The notes under the pieces: generated by a model
What the model saw: only the letters and a program-made list of their open reading frames with translations
What the model was told of the DNA's origin: nothing
Databases searched by the model: none
Assembly (NCBI RefSeq): GCF_000685275.1
Contig: NZ_ARYK01000009.1
Location: 1 to 64,000 of the forward strand
Direction: 5' to 3'
Source of the DNA: Hyphomonas johnsonii MHS-2
GTDB lineage: Bacteria > Pseudomonadota > Alphaproteobacteria > Caulobacterales > Hyphomonadaceae
DNA: 64,000 nucleotides
Shown: positions 37,026 through 43,868 of the stretch, one piece after another
Numbering within the stretch: the first letter of the stretch is position 1
How the letters are laid out: the number at the start of each line of letters is the position of its first letter
Program-made: the position numbers and the translations under genes

Positions 37026-38129
37026 TTACAGGACCTGCACTTCACGTAACACCCGCAAGCCGTTGGCGCCGATGATCCGGGAGATGTCTGCCTCCTGGAG
37101 GCCGCGCTTTCCCAGTCGGGAAATCACATCGGGAAACTGTCTGTAATTATCCCAGACCGGCATGAAGTTGGCATCCATGTCGGTGCCGATGGCGACATGC
37201 TCGATGCCGACCAGATCAACGAGTTCGAATATCCGGTCGATAAAGCCATCGAGATCCGTGATGCCGATCCCGGCCGGCCAGGCGCCGACAACGCCGCCTG
37301 TTGCCGTCACCGCTTTTGCAAGGTCGGGGCTGATGAAGCGGGCAGATTGAAGGTCTGGTGTCTGGATATGGGCATGCGAACAGATCACTGGCTTGTCCGA
37401 GGCCTCGATCATGCCGAAAGCCGTCGCCTCTGAAGCATGCGAAATATCCACAATGATGCCGGTGCGGTTCATCGCCTTGATGCAGGCCTGGCCAGACGGC
37501 GTCAGGCCGCCGTGAGTCGGAGACGCCGTTATCGTGTCGCCAAGTTCGTTACTGTGATAGTGCACCGGCGTGATGCATCGAACGCCATCAGCATGCGCTT
37601 CCGCAACGCGGCTGGCGCTGCCTTCCAGAAAATCACCGCCCTCTACCCCCAGCATGGCGCCAACCGCGCCGCTTTTGTGGATGCGCACGAGGTCATCCGC
37701 ATCCAGAATACGCTCGACCAAGCCATGCGCCACCATCGCGTCCAGGCTCGCCAATTGCGTCGCGTAACTCGCGCGTGCTTCGCCGGGATGGAATTGTCTC
37801 TTTGCAACGAGCGCGTAACCATCCTGATCGAGCACCTGCAGATCGGCGACGGCGCAGAAGACCGCCGCGCTCATTCCTCCTGCCGCCATATCGGCAACAG
37901 CGGTTTCCTCACTGGGGCCGGCCGAAATGAATGCTTCCACGGCAGGCGACAGGTTCTGCGCGCCACGAACGAAAGATCGGCCAGGGTGTGCGTGCAGATC
38001 AAAAGACGGGTGACGCGCGAGCAGGCGCCTTGCGGCGTCCTCGGTTTCCACGGGGCGCATTCCTCCCATGCACCCAGCCACAGTCACACTGGCGGCCGCG
38101 CCGGCAAGGAAATGACGTCTGGTTGGCAT
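37026..38129 (-). CDS. Membrane dipeptidase-like (M19) metallohydrolase, Tat lipoprotein
   Basis: A 367-residue exported hydrolase. A twin-arginine signal (TRRHFLAG) ends in a lipobox with Cys20 (VAGC), so it is likely a lipoprotein. The M19 pattern follows: DLHAHPG near residue 45, the bridging Glu in GVEGGDFLEG, the His in VDISHASE, ICSHAHIQT, and the Asp in IGTDMDANF. The first site reads HxH in place of the usual HxD. M19 enzymes cleave dipeptides or some lactams and amides; the real substrate is open. It adjoins the accessory region and may or may not belong to it. Confidence 0.85.
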   Translation of the reverse strand: MPTRRHFLAGAAASVTVAGCMGGMRPVETEDAARRLLARHPSFDLHAHPGRSFVRGAQNLSPAVEAFISAGPSEETAVADMAAGGMSAAVFCAVADLQVLDQDGYALVAKRQFHPGEARASYATQLASLDAMVAHGLVERILDADDLVRIHKSGAVGAMLGVEGGDFLEGSASRVAEAHADGVRCITPVHYHSNELGDTITASPTHGGLTPSGQACIKAMNRTGIIVDISHASEATAFGMIEASDKPVICSHAHIQTPDLQSARFISPDLAKAVTATGGVVGAWPAGIGITDLDGFIDRIFELVDLVGIEHVAIGTDMDANFMPVWDNYRQFPDVISRLGKRGLQEADISRIIGANGLRVLREVQVL

Positions 38130-38344
38130 GAACTGACTCCTCAGGTTTGGTGAAGGACCGGGTTAAGGCAAAGAAACAGACGATCGGGCGCCGGCTGGCG
38201 ATCCCGCGATTTCGACAAGACCCTACTATCAGGCGCTAAAGTTGGTCAGTAAACTGGCTGGGCCGAAGTTCTGCATGTTTGGTGCCTTGCGCAACCTTGT
38301 GGCCGTCACGGCGTTTGCTCCCGATCAGCACACGAGGTGGACGG

Positions 38345-38593
38345 ATGAGCGATGTTCTGGGCTACGTGGCCATGGCGACGGGGATCGTTGCCGCCGTACT
38401 GGTGTCGGCCAACCTGTCGCGCCGGATTACCGGCTACGCATTTGTCGTGTTCACACTGTCTTCGCTGGTCTGGGTCGCGGTCGGGTTCCTGAAGGGGCAG
38501 CCGCCGCTGTTGATCCAGAACATCGTGCTGACGGGCGTCAACCTGTTCGGTATTTATCGCTGGCTTATCGTGAAGGCGCCGACTGGCAGCTGA
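38345..38593 (+). CDS. Small three-helix membrane protein
   Basis: An 82-residue protein composed almost entirely of three hydrophobic helices: YVAMATGIVAAVLVSANL, TGYAFVVFTLSSLVWVAVGF, and LIQNIVLTGVNLFGIYRWL. The spacing and the QN/N/GIYRW pattern in helix 3 recall half-transporter (SemiSWEET/PQ-loop-like) proteins, but this is a weak resemblance. The ribosome site GAGGTGG lies about 8 bases before 38345. Function unknown. Confidence 0.65.
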   Translation: MSDVLGYVAMATGIVAAVLVSANLSRRITGYAFVVFTLSSLVWVAVGFLKGQPPLLIQNIVLTGVNLFGIYRWLIVKAPTGS

Positions 38594-38804
38594 TCAGGAG
38601 AACCGGCTGGGAGAACCGGGTCCGCTTGAGCCCGATGCGGTGGGTGAGGCAGGTCCACATACAGGCAAAGCCCGCAAACACCAGCGCGCAGGCGGCCTGC
38701 AGATTGCCGGACGCGGCGATGCGGCACACGTTCGCCCAGTCGCTCGGGCGACGGCGCAGGGCCTTTGGCAGAAACTGGAGGTAGGTGGCGTTGATGCGGG
38801 TCAT
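38565..38804 (-). CDS. Possible small membrane protein
   Basis: A 79-residue frame opening MTRINATYLQFLPKALRRRP, followed by a hydrophobic stretch LQAACALVFAGFACMWTCL. This composition is protein-like and unlike the frames around it, but no ribosome site is visible. It overlaps the convergent small membrane gene by 28 bases. It is the only content I can suggest for the 364 bases between 38594 and 38957. Confidence 0.35.
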   Translation of the reverse strand: MTRINATYLQFLPKALRRRPSDWANVCRIAASGNLQAACALVFAGFACMWTCLTHRIGLKRTRFSQPVLLISCQSAPSR

Positions 38805-38957
38805 GACTGGAGAACTGGCTGCACAGGAAAAAGTTCCCGCAGGTGGGCCGCGGAGCTGCGCAATCCCTGGGTCGGGCCCGGAGAGTGTTGGAACACGCGT
38901 CCGGTTCGGCGGTTGGTTGGGCGGGGGGCAGACACAAACCAAGACAGGAGAAACCCC

Positions 38958-39335
38958 ATGAACACCATGACCCACGCGCCCAACTCACTGATCAGTTCCG
39001 ACCGTGTTGAAGGCACCAATGTCTACAATGGCGAGGGTGAGAAACTCGGCTCGGTCGATTGCGTCATGCTCGACAAGGCCAAAGGCAATGTTGCCTATGC
39101 CGTGATGTCATTCGGCGGCTTCCTCGGCCTCGGCGAGAAGCGCCACCCGCTGCCCTGGCAGACCCTCAATTATGACGAGGGCAAGGAAGGCTATGTCGTC
39201 AACATGACCAAGGAGGAGCTGAAATCCGCTCCGACCCTGGACGTGAACGAGTATGATCGCCTGGCCGACCGCACCTATGGCGCCTCGGTGTTTTCCTATT
39301 ACGGCCAGACGCCCTACTGGACGCCCATCGCATAG
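38958..39335 (+). CDS. PRC-barrel domain protein
   Basis: A 125-residue cytoplasmic protein with one PRC-barrel: VEGTNVYNGEGEKLGSVDCV, then MLDKAKGNVAYAVMSFGGF, then LGEKRHPLPWQTLNYD. Stand-alone PRC-barrel proteins of this kind are often stress-induced in Alphaproteobacteria. Start 38958 has AGGAG 8 bases upstream; an upstream in-frame extension to 38640 is not protein-like. A terminator hairpin follows. Confidence 0.88.
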   Translation: MNTMTHAPNSLISSDRVEGTNVYNGEGEKLGSVDCVMLDKAKGNVAYAVMSFGGFLGLGEKRHPLPWQTLNYDEGKEGYVVNMTKEELKSAPTLDVNEYDRLADRTYGASVFSYYGQTPYWTPIA

Positions 39336-39353
39336 GGTGATTGCATATCGGAC

Positions 39354-39380
39354 AAGCCGGTGCCTTCGGGTGCCGGCTTT
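39354..39380 (+). terminator. Stem-loop with TTCG tetraloop after the PRC-barrel gene
   Basis: The 26-base element AAGCCGGTGCC-TTCG-GGTGCCGGCTT forms an 11-bp stem with two G-U pairs. It is followed by only one more T, so termination may be weak. It begins 18 bases after the stop. Confidence 0.65.
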
Positions 39381-39417
39381 CCACATCACCCCTGCAACCC
39401 GAAGGAGTGCCCGGCAC

Positions 39418-39690
39418 ATGACACAGATTTCGACGGAAAGCCTGGAAGGCCGCCTGCTGGCCCAGCGCCAGGTGCTGGCCGCGCTGATGGCGGGCCTCGC
39501 CCGGCAAGACGGGGCCGCCGGGCTCTGGGTGAAAGGCTTTCTCGATAGCGACCACCAGGTTGCCGATTCGAACGAGGATCCCGGCGCGGTGCCGGACCCG
39601 GCCTTCGCGGTCGAATTCATCATCGCCGAGGAAAAACAGCTGCTCGCCTCGGAGACCCGCCGGATCCTCGAGGCGGCCAGCCGAACCTGA
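39418..39690 (+). CDS. Small cytoplasmic protein of unknown function
   Basis: A 90-residue helical protein with the repeated pattern LEGRLLAQRQVLAALMAGLA and FIIAEEKQLLASETRRILE. No signal peptide or membrane segment. AAGGAG 12 bases upstream and consistent codon use support it. It follows the PRC-barrel gene after the stem-loop. Function not recognised. Confidence 0.65.
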   Translation: MTQISTESLEGRLLAQRQVLAALMAGLARQDGAAGLWVKGFLDSDHQVADSNEDPGAVPDPAFAVEFIIAEEKQLLASETRRILEAASRT

Positions 39691-39694
39691 CGTT

Positions 39695-39832
39695 TCAGCC
39701 GGCGTCTGCCACCTGGAAATGCTGCAGCATGTCGCGGGCCGCCGCATCGTCCGGCGCAAGCCGGGCAATCGCGCGATTGAAGTATGCCACATGGCGCTGT
39801 TCCGCCCGGAGAATATCGCCGGCGTCTGACAC
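39695..39832 (-). CDS. Possible 45-residue protein with GTG start
   Basis: A 45-residue frame on the minus strand between two plus-strand genes. It reads like a real helical protein (VSDAGDILRAEQRHVAYFN, then RAIARLAPDDAAARDM). GGAG lies 9 bases before the GTG at 39832. It shares no sequence with the neighbouring genes and ends 4 bases from the stop of the plus-strand gene. Function unknown; without homologues it remains tentative. Confidence 0.45.
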   Translation of the reverse strand: MSDAGDILRAEQRHVAYFNRAIARLAPDDAAARDMLQHFQVADAG

Positions 39833-39883
39833 CGCTAACGTCTCCGCTTGCCGAAACGGGCCAACCCCGGCAAGAACAGCGTC

Positions 39884-41266
39884 ATGACGGACACCGCCCC
39901 ACAGGCACCCCCGGCGCCCGACGCCGCAGAGATCGATGCCGCCCTCGTGGCGGACATCATCGATGCCGTTGCAGAGCGCGACACGAGGTGGCTGGCCCGG
40001 ACCCTGCAGCGCATGCACCCGGCCGACGCGGCGGATGCACTTGAACAGCTGCCCTATGACACGTTCGAAAAGGCCGTCGAACTGCTCGGTGGCGAACTGC
40101 CGCCCGACATCCTGATCGAACTGCGCGACGCCTATCGTGAAGGCGCGGTTGACGTCCTTCCGGACGCCGCCGTTGCCACTGCGCTGGACGAGCTGGATTC
40201 CGATGACGCGACGACCATCCTCGAAGATCTCGAAGATGCCCGCCGCGAACGCATCCTTGAAGACCTCGCACCGGTCGAACGGGCCCAGCTCGAACGCGGC
40301 CTGGCCTACGAGGAAGAGACCGCCGGCCGTCTCATGCAGACGGAATTCGTGGCGCTGCCCGAATTCTGGAGTGTCGGCCATGCCATCGACCATGCCCGGG
40401 CCCTCGGTGACGAATTGCCGGAAGTGTTCTACGAGGTCTACGTCACCGATCCGGGCCACAGGCTGATCGGTGTCGTCGCGCTCGCGACCCTGCTGCGCAC
40501 ACCGCGCGACGTGCTGCTGTCCGACATCATGGAAGACCCCATGTCGGACATCACCACCGACATGGACCAGGAAGAGGTCGCCTACGAATTCCAGAAATAC
40601 TCGCTGGCGTCGGCGCCGGTGAAGGACAGCGCCGGGCGGCTGGTCGGCATGATCACCGGCGATGACATGGTCGATGTCATCCAGTCGGAGAACACCGAAG
40701 ACCTGCTGTCACTGCTCAACGTGCGGTCGGCGGACGGTTCCGACACGGTATGGGACACGGTCAAGGCGCGCGCCCCCTGGCTGGGCGTCAACCTGTTCTC
40801 CGCCTTCATTGCTTCGGGGATCATTTCCATCTTCCAGGGCACGATCGAAAAGATCGTTGCGCTGGCCGTCCTGATGCCAGTCGTGGCGGCGCTGGGCGGC
40901 AATGCCGGCAGCCAGGGCCTCGCCGTGACGGTGCGGGCGATTGCCGAACGCCACCTCGATGGCGGCGCGGCCCGGCGCGCGGTGTTTCGTGAGGTCGCCA
41001 GCGGCCTTGTCAACGGCCTGATCTTTGCCGTGGGTGTCGGGGTGATCGCGCTGATCTGGTTCCGCCAGGTTGACCTGGCGCTGGTCATTGCGGCGTCAAT
41101 GCTCGCCACCTTCATCTGGGCCGGCTTCTCCGGAATCCTTGTTCCCCTCGGCCTGAAGCGCCTCGGCGCCGACCCGGCGGTGGCCTCGTCAGTATTCGTT
41201 CTGACATTGACCGACGTGATGGCATTCTTCAGCTTTCTCGGGCTCGCGTCGCTGGTTCTCCTGTAA
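39884..41266 (+). CDS. mgtE: Magnesium transporter MgtE
   Basis: A 460-residue homodimeric Mg2+ channel of the inner membrane. An N-terminal acidic helical domain (residues 30-130) contains RMHPADAADALEQLP and repeats. Two CBS domains (about 135-260) include LSDIMEDPMSDITTDMDQEE and GMITGDDMVDVI. The five-helix pore domain has the selectivity segment VVAALGGNAGSQGLAVTVRA near residue 345. The length suits the family (about 450). ATG 39884 is used; a TTG at 39848 would add 12 residues. Free Mg2+ bound between the cytosolic domains is known to close the channel in the family. Confidence 0.95.
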   Translation: MTDTAPQAPPAPDAAEIDAALVADIIDAVAERDTRWLARTLQRMHPADAADALEQLPYDTFEKAVELLGGELPPDILIELRDAYREGAVDVLPDAAVATALDELDSDDATTILEDLEDARRERILEDLAPVERAQLERGLAYEEETAGRLMQTEFVALPEFWSVGHAIDHARALGDELPEVFYEVYVTDPGHRLIGVVALATLLRTPRDVLLSDIMEDPMSDITTDMDQEEVAYEFQKYSLASAPVKDSAGRLVGMITGDDMVDVIQSENTEDLLSLLNVRSADGSDTVWDTVKARAPWLGVNLFSAFIASGIISIFQGTIEKIVALAVLMPVVAALGGNAGSQGLAVTVRAIAERHLDGGAARRAVFREVASGLVNGLIFAVGVGVIALIWFRQVDLALVIAASMLATFIWAGFSGILVPLGLKRLGADPAVASSVFVLTLTDVMAFFSFLGLASLVLL

Positions 41267-41306
41267 ACAGGGCGATTTTGGGCTGAATTTCGCGAGTCAG
41301 GCGAAC

Positions 41307-41322
41307 GGGCGCGCCATTTGCA
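41307..41322 (+). promoter_or_regulatory. Probable sigma-54 (-24/-12) promoter of spmX
   Basis: GGGCGCGCCATTTGCA matches the sigma-54 consensus TGGCACG-N4-TTGCA at all positions except the first and fifth. The diagnostic GG and GC are 10 bases apart. It lies 50 bases before the spmX start, leaving a short leader. In Caulobacter, spmX is activated by TacA, a sigma-54-dependent activator, which makes this placement meaningful. No TacA enhancer site was identified. Confidence 0.65.
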
Positions 41323-41372
41323 GTGTGCTCCGCTAGTAAAAGTCCAATTGTATCAATACGGGAGCCATCTGG

Positions 41373-42614
41373 ATGGCCCGGCCCATGCGAACATCCCGGA
41401 ACGGTCTCGAACTCATCAAGAGTTTCGAGGGTTTTCGCGCACGCGCGGCCCGGCTGCCGAATGGCCGCTGGATCATCGGATACAGCCATACGGCAACAGC
41501 GCGCAGGGGGCTGACCGTCAGCGCCGGCGACGCCGAACTGATCCTGCGCCATCATGACCTCCTGCCGGTTGAGCACCTGATCGCGGACCGCGTTCTGGCC
41601 CCGCTGAGCCAGAACGAGTTCGATGCGCTTGTCTCGTTTGTGTTCAATATCGGCGTTATGGCCTTCGTCGCATCGGATGTCCTAGCCCACCTGAACACCG
41701 GCGACCGGCTCCACGCCGCTGACGCCATGACCCTCTGGCGCAAGGGCAAGGTCGACAATGAACTGCGCGTGATCGACGCGCTGGTACGCCGTCGCGCCGC
41801 CGAGAAGGCGCTGTTCCTGGAGCATCCGTCAGGCCGGGCGGCCGTGGCCACCGCCCTCGTGACGCCCCAGCTTGACCTGGCCGCCGCCGTGATGCCGCCC
41901 CGTGAGCGCCCGGTCGTGGTCGAGACCCGCCTTGACGGCGACCTTGCACGCGCTGTCGAGGCTGAAACACCCGAAGCGCCCGGAACCTCGCCGCAGGCTG
42001 CTGCGCGCGCGGTGAACGAACGCCTGACCCGTATTCTGGGTGAGAATGCCCGGCTGGCCTCCGGACGGACCACACAAGCTGCCAATGACACGGCCGACAA
42101 TGACGGGCCAAGCATTGCCGAGATCACACGCGCTGTGTCCGCGCTCGCCGACCCCAACGGGACATCTGCCCCCTCTTCGGTGATCGATGTTGCCAAGGGC
42201 CCGCCGGAAGGCATCGAGCGCCGCCGGGCGCCGCGTGCGCCGGGCGGGGCCGATTTCGGCACGCCGCTGAATTTCGATGACGCTGCCCGTTCTGCCGGGC
42301 GGAGCGCGCTGGTTGACGACCTGGCCCCGGTCTCGATCAGCCAGGACGAGATCGACCGCACATTGGCGGAGAATGATGCCTTCCACGATGACACCATCTA
42401 TGAAGTGATGCGCGAGGGCTGGCCATTCGCGCTGCTCGCCGGAATCGGCTTCATCGGCTTCCTGACCGGCATCCAGCGTTTCTTCGATGCGGCACACACG
42501 CTGGTCGAGCGGACGTCCGATATCTATATCGGCCCGCTGCTTTCGCTCGGCAGCGCTGTCATCCTCGTGATTTCAGCCTACTACCTGATGCGTGTCCTCG
42601 CCCGGCGAACCTGA
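41373..42614 (+). CDS. spmX: SpmX-like stalked-pole muramidase-fold protein
   Basis: A 413-residue protein with the SpmX architecture. A GH24 lysozyme-fold domain lies at about 1-150 (LELIKSFEGFRARAARLPNG, GYSHTAT, VSFVFNIG). A long acidic, Pro/Ala-rich low-complexity region follows (about 160-345). Two C-terminal transmembrane helices are WPFALLAGIGFIGFLTGI and the stretch around LLSLGSAVILVISAYYL. In Caulobacter SpmX marks the stalked pole and recruits and activates the DivJ kinase. Catalytic Glu19 is kept, but the usual Thr of the TIGyGHT motif is Ile34 (IIGYSHT), so muramidase activity is doubtful. GGAG lies 9 bases upstream. A sigma-54 promoter precedes it. Confidence 0.85.
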   Translation: MARPMRTSRNGLELIKSFEGFRARAARLPNGRWIIGYSHTATARRGLTVSAGDAELILRHHDLLPVEHLIADRVLAPLSQNEFDALVSFVFNIGVMAFVASDVLAHLNTGDRLHAADAMTLWRKGKVDNELRVIDALVRRRAAEKALFLEHPSGRAAVATALVTPQLDLAAAVMPPRERPVVVETRLDGDLARAVEAETPEAPGTSPQAAARAVNERLTRILGENARLASGRTTQAANDTADNDGPSIAEITRAVSALADPNGTSAPSSVIDVAKGPPEGIERRRAPRAPGGADFGTPLNFDDAARSAGRSALVDDLAPVSISQDEIDRTLAENDAFHDDTIYEVMREGWPFALLAGIGFIGFLTGIQRFFDAAHTLVERTSDIYIGPLLSLGSAVILVISAYYLMRVLARRT

Positions 42615-42670
42615 CTCGTCCCGGTGGATTTTGCGCTGACAGGCCGGGCAGGCCCTGCTAATCAGGCAGC

Positions 42671-43843
42671 ATGATTGCGAACACATATCCCAGCCTGAAC
42701 TTCGATCTCGGCGAAACCGCCGACATGATCCGTGAAACCGTGGCCAGCTTTGCCCAGAACGAGATCGCGCCGCGCGCGGCAGAGATCGACCGCACCGACA
42801 CCTTCCCGCGAGACCTGTTGCCCAAGATGGGCGAACTGGGCCTGCTCGGCATCACGGTCGAGGAGGAATGGGGCGGCACCGGTCTCGGCTATCTCGAGCA
42901 TGTCGTGGCGATGGAGGAAATCTCCCGCGCGTCTGCCTCGGTCGGCCTGTCCTACGGCGCGCACTCGAACCTCTGCGTCAACCAGCTGCGCCGCTGGGGC
43001 AACGACAACCAGAAGACCCGCTACCTGCCGAAGCTGATGTCCGGCGAGCATCTCGGCGCCCTCGCGATGAGCGAGAGCGGCGCGGGGTCCGACGTCGTGT
43101 CCATGAAGCTGCGCGCAGACAAGAAGGGCGACCGTTATGTCCTCAACGGCACCAAGATGTGGATCACCAACGCGCCGGATGCCGACACGCTGGTCGTCTA
43201 TGCCAAGACCGACCCGCAAGGTGGCTCCAAGGGCATCACCGCCTTCCTGATCGAGCGCGGCTTCAAGGGTTTCTCGGTGGCCCAAAAGCTCGACAAGCTC
43301 GGCATGCGCGGGTCGGAAACCGGCGAGCTCGTGTTCGACAATTGCGAAGTGCCGGAAGAGAACGTGATGGGTCCGGTGGGCGCCGGGGCCCGCATCCTGA
43401 TGAGCGGTCTCGACTATGAGCGCGCGGTTCTCTCGGCCGGCCCCACGGGCATCATGCAGTCCTGCATGGACGTCGTTCTGCCCTATATTCACGACCGCAA
43501 GCAGTTCGGCCAGTCGATCGGCGAATTCCAGCTCGTCCAGGGCAAGCTGGCCGACATGTACGTCCAGATGAATGCGGCCAAGGCCTATGTCTATGCCGTC
43601 GCCAAGGCCTGCGACCGGGGCGAGACGGCCCGCAAGGATGCGGCCGGGGCGATCCTCTACGCGGCGGAAACCGCCACCAAGCTGGCGCTGGACGCCATCC
43701 AGCTGCTCGGCGGCAACGGCTACATCAACGAATACCCGACCGGCCGCCTGCTGCGCGACGCCAAGCTCTACGAGATTGGCGCGGGCACAAGCGAAATCCG
43801 CCGCTGGCTGATCGGGCGTGAACTGTTCGGCGAGACTGCCTGA
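42671..43843 (+). CDS. ivd: Isovaleryl-CoA dehydrogenase
   Basis: Oxidises isovaleryl-CoA to 3-methylcrotonyl-CoA with FAD, passing electrons to ETF (EC 1.3.8.4), in leucine breakdown. The 390-residue acyl-CoA dehydrogenase shows [52 protein letters not shown], and [20 protein letters not shown]. The catalytic Glu is in [15 protein letters not shown] near residue 250, the position specific to IVD. It is the first gene of the scattered liu set; mccB, the hydratase and mccA follow within 12 kb. Confidence 0.93.
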   Translation: MIANTYPSLNFDLGETADMIRETVASFAQNEIAPRAAEIDRTDTFPRDLLPKMGELGLLGITVEEEWGGTGLGYLEHVVAMEEISRASASVGLSYGAHSNLCVNQLRRWGNDNQKTRYLPKLMSGEHLGALAMSESGAGSDVVSMKLRADKKGDRYVLNGTKMWITNAPDADTLVVYAKTDPQGGSKGITAFLIERGFKGFSVAQKLDKLGMRGSETGELVFDNCEVPEENVMGPVGAGARILMSGLDYERAVLSAGPTGIMQSCMDVVLPYIHDRKQFGQSIGEFQLVQGKLADMYVQMNAAKAYVYAVAKACDRGETARKDAAGAILYAAETATKLALDAIQLLGGNGYINEYPTGRLLRDAKLYEIGAGTSEIRRWLIGRELFGETA

Positions 43844-43868
43844 CGAGACAATCCGGCAGCCAAGACGC

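Noticed and set aside
36779-37075. 98-codon plus-strand frame before the dipeptidase 3' end
   Set aside because: No ribosome site, no recognised motif, and it runs into antisense of a real gene.
39833-39883. Mg2+ riboswitch before mgtE
   Set aside because: The gap is too short (about 50 bases) and shows no conserved M-box elements.
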